Shown here in pieces: positions 25,462 through 33,800 of a stretch of 64,000 nucleotides of DNA. Each line of letters begins with the position of its first letter. Position 1 is the first letter of the stretch. The stretch spans positions 28,854 to 92,853 of the forward strand of contig JAQUKH010000006.1 in assembly GCA_028719205.1 (NCBI GenBank), in the 5' to 3' direction. The notes under the pieces are model-generated. The model worked only from the letters and a program-made list of their open reading frames with translations, was not told the DNA's origin and searched no databases. This stretch comes from a bacterium (GTDB lineage: Bacteria > JACRDZ01 > JAQUKH01). Position numbers and translations under genes: made by a program.

Positions 25462-26235
25462 TTAATCTCCACTTGTTGTAAAATATTTAAAGGAAACAAG
25501 CGCAAGGGTTGAAGCCGTAGTTGCTAGAATTGTCGCGGCCAGAACCTCAATTGTAAATGTCTTGACTTGTTCACCTATAAATGTAGGTATGATTTCTGTT
25601 TTAAACGGGATAACTCCAGCAAAAACAAGGCTTCCGCCGAGTTCTCCCATTGCTCTCGACCAGCATAAAGAAACACCGGCTGCGATATCCTTTAAAGAAA
25701 GAGGCAGATAAATGGTAGTAAATACCTGGAAACGGTTCGCGCCTAACGACCGGGCGGTCAGATTGATTCCGCTGTTTCTTATCTCGCGGAAACGCCGGAC
25801 AGTGAAAGAGACGACGAAGGGACAGGAGATAAAAAATTTGGCAATAACAAGAGAGGCAAAAGTAAAGGCAATGTTCACGTGAAAGGGCGAATCAGGGCCG
25901 AGCATGAGAAGAAAGATAACGCCCTCGGCTACCGGCGGAAATGTCTGCGGGACATCAATTGCAAATGCTTCGAACAGGGTTTTTCCTTTAAATTCCCTTG
26001 TAGCTAAAATATAAGCAAGAGGGATCCCGAAGATTATGGCCAGGAACGTTGTAACAAAAGCTGAAAGAAGGCTTAACCATAAAGCCGAAAGGATGCGGGA
26101 ATTTCCAAATGCAGGCAGAACTTTTTTAAGAGAACCAAGCGCGGCTATATATTGATATAGAAAAGTTGAGATCGAAAAAAACAGAAGTAAGATGGATAAA
26201 ATGTAAAGTATAATGATCAGGTTTTTTGATCTCAT
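25462..26235 (-). CDS. ABC transporter permease, molybdate/tungstate type
   Basis: A 257-residue permease with about six membrane segments. It contains the EAA-loop LTARSLGANRFQVFTTIYLP, contacting the ATPase, and MGELGGSLVF, typical of ModB/TupB/WtpB permeases. I start at the ATG at 26235, preceded by GGGAG; a longer in-frame extension to 26349 is rejected because it is basic and hydrophilic and overlaps a separate small reading frame. No periplasmic substrate-binding protein gene is adjacent, unlike in known operons. mobA at 19.4 kb supports molybdenum or tungsten as substrate, but this is inference. Confidence 0.87.
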   Translation of the reverse strand: MRSKNLIIILYILSILLLFFSISTFLYQYIAALGSLKKVLPAFGNSRILSALWLSLLSAFVTTFLAIIFGIPLAYILATREFKGKTLFEAFAIDVPQTFPPVAEGVIFLLMLGPDSPFHVNIAFTFASLVIAKFFISCPFVVSFTVRRFREIRNSGINLTARSLGANRFQVFTTIYLPLSLKDIAAGVSLCWSRAMGELGGSLVFAGVIPFKTEIIPTFIGEQVKTFTIEVLAATILATTASTLALVSFKYFTTSGD

Positions 26236-26278
26236 GTATTTCTCCCGCCTTACACTATTGATTTCTCCCAAACTTTTA

Positions 26279-26404
26279 TTAGAATTTTCCGTTACTGTTT
26301 TTCCAATTTTCTTTTTTCGGGATTTCCTCGATGGTATCCCAATGTTCAACGATCTTTTTATTCTCGATCCTGGTCACTACTTTTTCCTTATTTGATAGAT
26401 CCAT
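26279..26404 (-). pseudogene. C-terminal remnant of a SnoaL-like (NTF2-fold) protein
   Basis: A 41-codon reading frame starting at the ATG at 26404, with GGGAGG 5 bases ahead. The product contains VTRIENKKIVEHWDTIEEIP and ends NSNGKF. That is the typical C-terminal end of SnoaL-like polyketide-cyclase/NTF2-fold proteins, where normally about 100 residues precede it. Only 12 bp separate it from the VOC gene upstream, so the N-terminal part has been lost. It may be a degraded gene or a very short expressed protein. The end of this frame is 43 bp before the permease start. Confidence 0.6.
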
Positions 26405-26416
26405 TTTTGCCTCCCG

Positions 26417-26902
26417 CTATTTCTGCTCATATGCCTGTCTCAAAGTTTTTATGTCAAGTTTTTTCATTTGAAGCATTGCGCCCATAACTCTTTCTGATCT
26501 CCTGGCATCTTTATCCCGCAGCATTTTGCTTAAAATAACGGGAACGATCTGCCAGGATAAACCATATTTATCTTTGAGCCAGCCGCAGGGCCCTTCATTT
26601 CCACCTTCGGATAGCTTCATCCAGAACTCATCTATTTCTTCCTGCGTTTTGCAGTTTACAATTAACGATATGGCTTCGTTGAATTTGAATACCGGGCCGC
26701 CGTTTAACGCGATAAATTCCCGGCCGTCGAGCTTGAAGGTAATGGTCATTACCGTTCCCTTTAGCCTTCCCGATGCCTTTGCCCCAGCTTCTCCATAACG
26801 GGTAATGTTTTCGATCTTTGAATTTTTAAAAATGGAGGCATAAAAATTAACTGCCTCCTCGGCATTATTATCGAACCATAAGTTTGGAGTGATTTTTTGC
26901 AT
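26417..26902 (-). CDS. VOC-family (PhnB-like) protein
   Basis: A 161-residue vicinal-oxygen-chelate protein of the PhnB/3-demethylubiquinone methyltransferase-like group. It contains ITPNLWFDNNAEEAVNFYAS, SGRLKGTVMTITFKLDG, FIALNGGPVFKFNEAISL and a C-terminal GLSWQIVP with DKDARRSERVMGAML. Members are often annotated as methyltransferases but act mainly as small ligand- or metal-binding proteins; the function here is unknown. I begin at the ATG at 26902 with AGGA 6 bases before; a TTG 15 bp upstream is less likely. Confidence 0.85.
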   Translation of the reverse strand: MQKITPNLWFDNNAEEAVNFYASIFKNSKIENITRYGEAGAKASGRLKGTVMTITFKLDGREFIALNGGPVFKFNEAISLIVNCKTQEEIDEFWMKLSEGGNEGPCGWLKDKYGLSWQIVPVILSKMLRDKDARRSERVMGAMLQMKKLDIKTLRQAYEQK

Positions 26903-27064
26903 ATAGTTTCCTTTCAATTATTTTGTTAATTGATTTTCTTTCAATAATATACCTTTCCAAAAATATATCCATTGGCTGTTTCCGCTTTTTTTTGATTTTT
27001 TTCCATATAATTATGCAGGTTCCATGATATTATTTAATGGATAAACTTAAGCAGGAGGTGGTGC

Positions 27065-27517
27065 ATGGTAACAAACCCGGAATTGGATAATTCAAAATCG
27101 GTATATCATGAACATTGGCATGTTTTTATTATACATTTCCCGATATCATTTTTTGTTGCCGCTTTTGGTTTCCAGATCATGCATCTTTTCACCAGGCCGG
27201 AATGTTTTGAAGAGGCGACCAATGTGTCTTTGATCGCCGGGACCATTGTTATGATACCGGCTATATGGAGCGGCTGGCACACCTGGAAAAAAAGCTACAA
27301 AGGTGCTCATGTCCCGATATTTCAACGAAAGATCATAATTGCCTTTATCATGCTGGGATTAAGCTTTGGCCTGACGATATGGCGTGTGTTCTTTATTGAA
27401 GTCTTTGTGCACAGCCTCATTAGTCCGGAGCATTGGGTGTACCTTATCGGCAATACACTTCTGATGATGGGGGCTTCCGTGGAGGGATATTACGGGGGGC
27501 GTCTCAATCACCGCTAA
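27065..27517 (+). CDS. DUF2231-like membrane protein
   Basis: A 150-residue membrane protein with four hydrophobic segments (about residues 20-40, 55-72, 88-108 and 115-135). HVFIIHFPISFF near the N-terminus matches the conserved start of DUF2231 proteins, and histidines occur in HEHWHVF, GWHTW and VHSLISPEHW. Some related proteins carry heme or are linked with cytochromes, but no function is proven. An AGGAGGTGGTGC ribosome binding site precedes the ATG. It runs in one direction with the Fe-S protein, TauE-like and carbonic anhydrase genes. Confidence 0.7.
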   Translation: MVTNPELDNSKSVYHEHWHVFIIHFPISFFVAAFGFQIMHLFTRPECFEEATNVSLIAGTIVMIPAIWSGWHTWKKSYKGAHVPIFQRKIIIAFIMLGLSFGLTIWRVFFIEVFVHSLISPEHWVYLIGNTLLMMGASVEGYYGGRLNHR

Positions 27518-27532
27518 AAAGAAAAAATTCTT

Positions 27533-28051
27533 ATGATAAAGGGATATTCGGATCTTGTTTTAGAAAGCAGGGGCTGTGACCCGGGAAGTATGGGGTTCAA
27601 GGCCAGGTTTAAATTTAATACTGATATTTCCTCATTATTTCCATATATTAACGCGGTGGCAGAAAAACCATTATATTTTGATAAGCCGCATTATATTAAA
27701 TTTACTTTTAATGAATTTCATTACGCGCTCTATCCGGATAATGGTTTTTTAGCGCTGGTAGAAAATAGGGCGCACGCGATTGAAGCAATAGAAAAGCTGA
27801 TCGAATTTCTCAATGATATTTATTCCAGAAAAGATTCAATTAAGCCTGATCATAAGAAATTTAAACATATTCCCGCCCTGGATATTTATAAATTATTATC
27901 AAAAAGCAATTGTAAGAAATGCGGGTTCCAGACGTGTATGTCTTTCGCGGCGGCATTGGGTAAAGGAGAGGCCTCGCTCGATAAATGCCCCGATCTTTGT
28001 AATTTAAAAGGTGAAAATGTTATCAAGCTCAGATCAATGTTGTTTGAATAA
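27533..28051 (+). CDS. Iron-sulfur cluster-binding protein, CODH/ACS-type Fe-S motif
   Basis: A 172-residue protein. The N-terminal two thirds form a domain of unknown type, with LYFDKPHYIKFTFNE and HYALYPDNGFLALVENRAHA. The C-terminus has KSNCKKCGFQTCMSFAAALG and then KCPDLCN, a C-x2-C-x4-C-x16-C pattern like the [4Fe-4S] motif of the corrinoid Fe-S protein subunit of CODH/acetyl-CoA synthase and related small Fe-S proteins. It could pass electrons in anaerobic metabolism, but no partner enzyme is seen. It follows the DUF2231-like gene by 15 bp. Confidence 0.7.
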   Translation: MIKGYSDLVLESRGCDPGSMGFKARFKFNTDISSLFPYINAVAEKPLYFDKPHYIKFTFNEFHYALYPDNGFLALVENRAHAIEAIEKLIEFLNDIYSRKDSIKPDHKKFKHIPALDIYKLLSKSNCKKCGFQTCMSFAAALGKGEASLDKCPDLCNLKGENVIKLRSMLFE

Positions 28052-28080
28052 CAAAATTCGCTATAAGGAGGAGTATATTG

Positions 28081-28473
28081 ATGAACAACAACACATCATT
28101 TTTACTGCTTGGATTTATAGGTATTTTTGCCGGCCTGATAGCGGGTTTTTTCGGCCTGGGAGGAGGAATTGTCATTGTTCCGGCTTTAGTATATTTAGCC
28201 GGGTACTCGCAACATTTGGCAACGGGAACCAGTTTAGCAATCTTACTTCCGCCAGTAGGCCTTGCGGCAGTTATTGAATATTATCACAAAGGAAATGTTG
28301 ATCTGCGTGCCGCGGTAATCATTGCCATATTTTTATTTTTTACTGTCTGGCTGTCATCCCACTTTGCCGGTAGAGTAAATGACTCATATTTAAAATTAAT
28401 ATTTGGAATATTTCTTGTTCTGATCGGTTTGTTTGTAGTGATTGACAGCATAATAATGATAAAAAAAAGCTGA
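28081..28473 (+). CDS. TauE/SafE-family permease, half-length
   Basis: A 131-residue membrane protein with about four hydrophobic segments. GFIGIFAGLIAGFFGLGGG and the following IVIVPAL match the TauE/SafE (DUF81) repeat, a family that exports sulfite and other organic anions. Most members have two such repeats (about 250 residues); this one has only one, so it would need to dimerise. The start at 28081 is preceded by GGAGGAG. The gene is followed 37 bp later by a carbonic anhydrase gene. Confidence 0.85.
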   Translation: MNNNTSFLLLGFIGIFAGLIAGFFGLGGGIVIVPALVYLAGYSQHLATGTSLAILLPPVGLAAVIEYYHKGNVDLRAAVIIAIFLFFTVWLSSHFAGRVNDSYLKLIFGIFLVLIGLFVVIDSIIMIKKS

Positions 28474-28510
28474 CAAAACACGCTTTAACGAGAGGAGTCA
28501 GGAAAAAATC

Positions 28511-29158
28511 ATGGATAACAAAATCGAAGTACTTTTAAGAAAAAATAAGGAATGGGCAAAATCGGTAAAGACCGGAGATCCTGATTTTTTTACTAAACTG
28601 ACCAATGTCCAGAATCCGGAGCTTCTCTGGATTGGTTGTTCGGACAGCCGTGTTCCTGCTAACGAGATAGTCGGATTGTTACCCGGGGAATTGTTTGTCC
28701 ATAGGAATGTCGCCAATCTTGTTGTGCAAACGGACCTCAATTGTCTTTCTGTTATCCAATACGCGGTTGATGTGCTTAAGGTGAAAGATATAATTGTCTG
28801 CGGCCATTATGGCTGCGGCGGGGTACATTCCGCGTTTGTAAATAATAAGCTGGGATTAATTGATAATTGGCTCCGTAATATTAAAGATGTAATGGAAAAG
28901 TATCAAAAAAAATTGTCAGCCATAAAGGATGAGGAAAAACGCCTTGATAGATTATGTGAATTAAATGTGATGGAGCAGGTAATAAATGTTGCCCAGACCA
29001 CGATATTGGAAGACGCCTGGAACCGGGGGCAGAATGTCGCGGTCCATGGTTTGATCTATAGCCTCAAAGACGGAATGCTAAGGGACTTAAATGTCTGCAT
29101 AAGAAATTTCTCGGATATTACGGAATTTTATAATAATATTAAAAAAGCAGGAAAATAG
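28511..29158 (+). CDS. Beta-class carbonic anhydrase
   Basis: A 215-residue zinc enzyme that interconverts CO2 and bicarbonate. The zinc ligands Cys43, Asp45 and Arg47 lie in GCSDSRVPANEI, and His99 and Cys102 in CGHYGCGGV, so the canonical Cys2His site with the Asp-Arg dyad is complete. It is close to Can from Escherichia coli in length and pattern. It is the last gene of the run starting at 27065 and runs convergently into the FAD oxidoreductase gene 78 bp away. Confidence 0.95.
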   Translation: MDNKIEVLLRKNKEWAKSVKTGDPDFFTKLTNVQNPELLWIGCSDSRVPANEIVGLLPGELFVHRNVANLVVQTDLNCLSVIQYAVDVLKVKDIIVCGHYGCGGVHSAFVNNKLGLIDNWLRNIKDVMEKYQKKLSAIKDEEKRLDRLCELNVMEQVINVAQTTILEDAWNRGQNVAVHGLIYSLKDGMLRDLNVCIRNFSDITEFYNNIKKAGK

Positions 29159-29236
29159 CAGGTTGATAATTAAATATGGGAACGTTGTTAAAAGAATAAA
29201 AGTATTTCCGGGGGGGAGCCTCTCAATTCTCCAAAC

Positions 29237-30811
29237 TCAAATCTTCTCAATACTCTTCTCCACCGCCTTTATCGCATCCGCCGCCGAACTTGTTATCCCG
29301 CCTGTATATCCTGATCCTTCCCCAATCGGATATAAATTTTTAATGTTTATTGATTCATATGTTTCACTGCGTTTGATTTTTACGGGGCAGGTGGTTCTTG
29401 TTTCCACGCCTAACAGGATCGCGTGTTCTGAAACAAATAGAGGGTAATCTTCTTTCCATTTATTAAACGCGGCCAGGATCGTTTTGGATACAAAGCCCGG
29501 GAAAATTTCGTTCATATTGACGGGGGTGGTTCCGGTTTTACATGAGTTTTTATTTAAATTAACGGAAAGTTTTCCCTGCATAAAATCTATCAGATTTTGC
29601 GCGGGAACCTTCCATTTTCCGCCTGCAAGGTTAAAGGCCTTTTGTTCTATATCCTTCTGGAACTGGATACCTGCCAGAGGGCCGGTTGCCCCATAATCAT
29701 TTAAATGGCAGGGGACCACGACCGCGGCGTTTGAAAAGGGCGAGGACCTTTTTGAATAACTCATGCCGTTCACGGCCAGGAAACCGTTCTCAGACGAAGC
29801 GTTCACTACCTCTCCGCCGGGGCACATGCAGAAGGTGTATGCTCCGCTTCCTATTTTGCGGTCGGTGTAGTTAAAAGAATAAACGGCGGCGCCTATGCCG
29901 GGGAAGTTTTTATATTTATTGCCGTACCTGATCAGATTTATTATTTCAACGGGGTGTTCAACTCTCATGCCGACAGAGATAGGTTTCTGTTCAATAGCTA
30001 TACTTTTTTTGTGGAGCATCTCGAACGTGTCGCGCGCGGAATGGCCTAATGCCAGATAGATCAATGAAGAGCGGTATTCTTTTTCGCCGTTTATTATTAC
30101 GCCTTCGGCTTTGCCATCCGAGATAAGCAGATCCGTCATTTTTGAGCTGTAAAATATCTCCCCGCCATTTTGGAGGATATAGTTTCGTATATTAACAACT
30201 ATTTTGCATAATACATCCGTTCCTAAATGAGGTTTGCTGTGGTACCCGATCTCTTCGGGCGCGCCGAATTTTATAAAAGTGTCCAGCACCTTGTTTGAAT
30301 GATAAGAGTTGCTGAGCCTTGAAAAAAGTTTTCCGTCCGAATATGAACCGGCTCCGCCTTCACCAAATTGAATATTTGATTCGGGATCTAAAATTCTTTC
30401 TTTATTAAACCGCTCGACATCCACGGATCGGCCTTCTATTTTTTTACCTCTTTCAAATATCAAAGGTTTGATCCCGCGGTCAATAAATTCGAGGGCGGCG
30501 AACATGCCGGCAGGGCCGAAGCCGATTATTATGGGCCTGTCCTTAACTTTTTTAAATATTTTAGCCGGTTCTGTTATTTTCTTGTATATGGGGAAGTTCT
30601 CTTTATTGTCGAAGCTGTCCGCGACGCGTACAACTATTGAAATTTCGTAGAAGAATTGTTCTTTATCGTTCAGGTCAAGCGCTTTGCGGAGTATACTTAC
30701 AAATTGGATCTTGCCGCGGATCTCATTCAGCTTTTGCGAAGCGGCATTTATATATTCATCTATCCCGTCTTTTTCAACGGGTATCCGTAAATTATTTATT
30801 ATTAGGTCCAA
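29237..30811 (-). CDS. FAD-dependent oxidoreductase (COG2509 type)
   Basis: A 524-residue flavoprotein. An N-terminal domain (about residues 1-90) precedes a Rossmann segment PIIIGFGPAGMFAALEFIDR for FAD, then the family block SNIQFGEGGAGSYSDGKLFS, AVYSFNYTDRKIGSGAY, MCPGGEVVNAS and the FAD-closing LYPIGEGSGYTGGITSSA. The order matches the uncharacterised FAD-dependent dehydrogenases of COG2509. The substrate is unknown. It has no evident signal peptide. It is transcribed in the same direction as the giant NHL/TPR gene, whose stop is 12 bp upstream. Confidence 0.88.
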   Translation of the reverse strand: MDLIINNLRIPVEKDGIDEYINAASQKLNEIRGKIQFVSILRKALDLNDKEQFFYEISIVVRVADSFDNKENFPIYKKITEPAKIFKKVKDRPIIIGFGPAGMFAALEFIDRGIKPLIFERGKKIEGRSVDVERFNKERILDPESNIQFGEGGAGSYSDGKLFSRLSNSYHSNKVLDTFIKFGAPEEIGYHSKPHLGTDVLCKIVVNIRNYILQNGGEIFYSSKMTDLLISDGKAEGVIINGEKEYRSSLIYLALGHSARDTFEMLHKKSIAIEQKPISVGMRVEHPVEIINLIRYGNKYKNFPGIGAAVYSFNYTDRKIGSGAYTFCMCPGGEVVNASSENGFLAVNGMSYSKRSSPFSNAAVVVPCHLNDYGATGPLAGIQFQKDIEQKAFNLAGGKWKVPAQNLIDFMQGKLSVNLNKNSCKTGTTPVNMNEIFPGFVSKTILAAFNKWKEDYPLFVSEHAILLGVETRTTCPVKIKRSETYESINIKNLYPIGEGSGYTGGITSSAADAIKAVEKSIEKI

Positions 30812-30822
30812 AATGCCTCTTA

Positions 30823-33800
30823 CTACTCTTCAGGATATTGACTCTTCAGAAGGTCCAGTGTTTTTTTCGTGTCTGCTACTAGTTCATGATCAGGATAATC
30901 TTTGATAAATTTCTCAAGCTCGGCGATCGCTTTGCGCATTTCTCCGAGTGAAGTATAACATAAGCCTATTTTTAACTGGGCCGAGCCGTTCTTTTTTTTG
31001 TCCTGAGTATTAAATTTCAAATATTTTTGATAATATTCCAGGGCTTCTTTTGATTTATCCTGCGCGTAATAGAGTTCCGCTATTTCAAACGCCGCGCGCG
31101 CTTCCTGAGGATAGAAATTTATGATCTTTATAAAATAATTTAAGGCCTCGTCCTGTTTTTTTACTTCCAGCGAATAATCAGCCAGGAAATTTAAAGCTGT
31201 CAGATCTTTTTCCTCCAGCTTTAGAACCTGCTCATATTCCTTTGAAGCTTCATTTTTTAAAGCATTTTCCTTATATAAATTTGCCAGTGCCAATCGTGTT
31301 TTCAGGTCATCAGGCGTGACGGCAAGCTTATCATTATATTTTTTAATTAATGACGGAACCATCATTTCTTTATAAAAAATCTTGAAATCAGCTTGTAATT
31401 TTGTATCCATATCCATTTCTTTCGGGATCTCGGGAATAACATCGTTCGCGGTTAAATTATCTTCAGGCGCGTTCACCCTGTATTCTTTCACGTTAAAAAT
31501 TTCACCTTTTTCTTCCATGACAAGATATTCATTATATTTTTTTACTCCCTGTTTCCACGCGTCCGTAAAAGATGTGCCTAATAAAGACATGTCAACCGGT
31601 ATCCAGATAAAATTATCCCTTTCCATATATAAGGTGGTATCGCCTGTAACTTTTTCCGGCTCTTCAATAGAGGCGCCTGTATTAACAAGCATAATAGTAA
31701 AAGATGAATTCCTGATAATGTTAACCGCGATACCTTCTTTTTCAAGGCAGGCGCTAAGCAAGATCGCGCAATCCAGGTCATTTCCTATCTTGTTTTTTAA
31801 GGTTATCCGTGGATATTGCGATCCCTTCGGCTTAATATTAAGATCAATTTCTTTGTTTCGCGCGGTGCATGTCACTCCATAAACGCTTATACCGTCGTAA
31901 ATAATAAATATTTTATACAATTCATTTGTAATATTATATTCATTTTTCCCGTGGTAAAGTTCCTGAACGCGTTTTGTAAAATCGCCGACCGGCGGGTCAG
32001 AAGGAGTTATGTGTTTGACAATATTTTCCTGTTCTTTTTTTATGAAGGTGTCCAGGTCCGTGAGCGCGTTTTTATATAATAAATTATCTTTCCCCGATCC
32101 TGCCGCTTTTTTGAACAATTCACGGGCTTTGTCGAAGGCTCCATAGCGCATATAAATTATTCCCATATAATAGTAACTTTCAGCGTTGTTCGGATCAATA
32201 TCAAGGATCGCTTTGTATCCTTCAACAGCTTCTTTATTCATTTCTTTCTTACTGTATGTGGAAGCAAGAAGCAAGCGGGCTTTTATATTATTTTGCTCCA
32301 GTGAAATGGCCTTCTGAAAAGATTGAATAGCGTCATTATATTTTTCCTGTGTATTTTGCACGATACCAAGCTCAATATACGCGTCTATATTGTTTTCATC
32401 TGTTTTTATCACGTCTTTAAAATATTTTTCTGACTGTTTATAGTCTTTAATTCCGGAATAAAGCCTTCCCAGAGAAAAATTAATGGAAACTATATCTTTA
32501 GGATTTTTTGCCAATGCCTTTTGATACGCGTCTATCGCGTCGGGAATACGGTTTTTCTTTTCGTATAATACCGCGAGTTTTAAATACACATCCTGATAAT
32601 TTGGATTTAGATTTACCACCGCGTTGAATTCATTTAAGGCCTTGTCTGTATCTGTGTTGAAAAACGCGAGCCCCATGTAATAATGGTAATCCGGATTTTC
32701 AGGTTCTAATTTTGTTGCCTCGCTGAATTCACGGATCGCGGCTTCTTTATCATCATTATAAAAATAAGCTAACCCGAGATTGTATTTGTAAAGCGGATTT
32801 TTAGGGCTGATCGTCCCGGCAACTCTGAATTCGGTAACAGCATCTTTATAGCTTTTCTGGTTAAGATAAATTAATCCGATAAGAAAAAATATTTCATGAT
32901 TTTGCGGCTCAAGTTCCGAAGCTTTTCTGAAAGATTTTATAGCCGGGTCATTTTTCCCCTGCTCGGCATATACTTTTCCAAGATAATAATGGGCATTAAA
33001 TTCTCCCGGATTATTATCAGAGTAATTTTGTAATTCCTCCGCGGCCTGGTCATATTTATGCTGTTTATAATACGCGAATCCGAGTTCGTAATGCTTTTTT
33101 TGATCGGTTTCGCCAAGCAGAAAGGCATTTTTAAAAGCCGCTATGGCATCATTATATAATTCTTTGTTTAAATACGCGGTGCCCAGTTCGGAATATATTA
33201 TAAAAATATTTTTATCTGTTTTAAGGGCGTCTTCAAATTCAAAAATTGCTTTGTCATAAGACTTCTGCCTGGACAACGCGGCTCCGAGATAATAATGCGC
33301 GGATCCATTTTGGGGCTGCAGTTTTATTGTTTTACTGAATTTGTTTTCTGCTTCCGGCCATTTACCCTGTTTAAAGTAAATAATACCTAAATAGTAATAC
33401 GCGTCATAATTATCAGGATAAAGTTCAATTTCTTTCTGTAAATTCAGGGCGCCTTCCTGGAATTTGTTCTGTTTGAAAAGGTTATATCCTAAGATAAAAT
33501 GATCCGTGACAGGCGCGCCCGGAGAGCTCTCGATGCCGCTTGGGGTTACAGCAGAGACCTTATAATAAGGGGACCGCGTTAAAGTGCTGTCCAGAGGCGC
33601 GGAGATAATAAAAAAATTTTCCCGGGTTTTATCAATAAAAGTATAATTGCCGGTGAGTTCATCATTTTTATAAATATTATATTCAGATACAAATGATTCA
33701 GGATTTTTTTTCCATGTAAGTTTTATTTCTTTTTCATTTCCATAAGAAGCCAATTCGCCCGGAGCCTGCGGAGCTTCATGCAGGGCAAAAATCTGGACGC

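Noticed and set aside
26236..26349. Longer start for the ABC permease
   Set aside because: The extension is hydrophilic, overlaps the SnoaL-like remnant and lacks a ribosome binding site; GGGAG lies before the ATG at 26235.
29484..29874. Open frames on the plus strand opposite the FAD oxidoreductase
   Set aside because: The minus-strand frame is long with clear family motifs; the opposite frames have no ribosome binding sites or recognisable motifs.
31382..31882. A 166-codon plus-strand frame opposite the NHL/TPR giant
   Set aside because: It is complementary to the TPR region and lacks start signals; coding evidence is on the minus strand.
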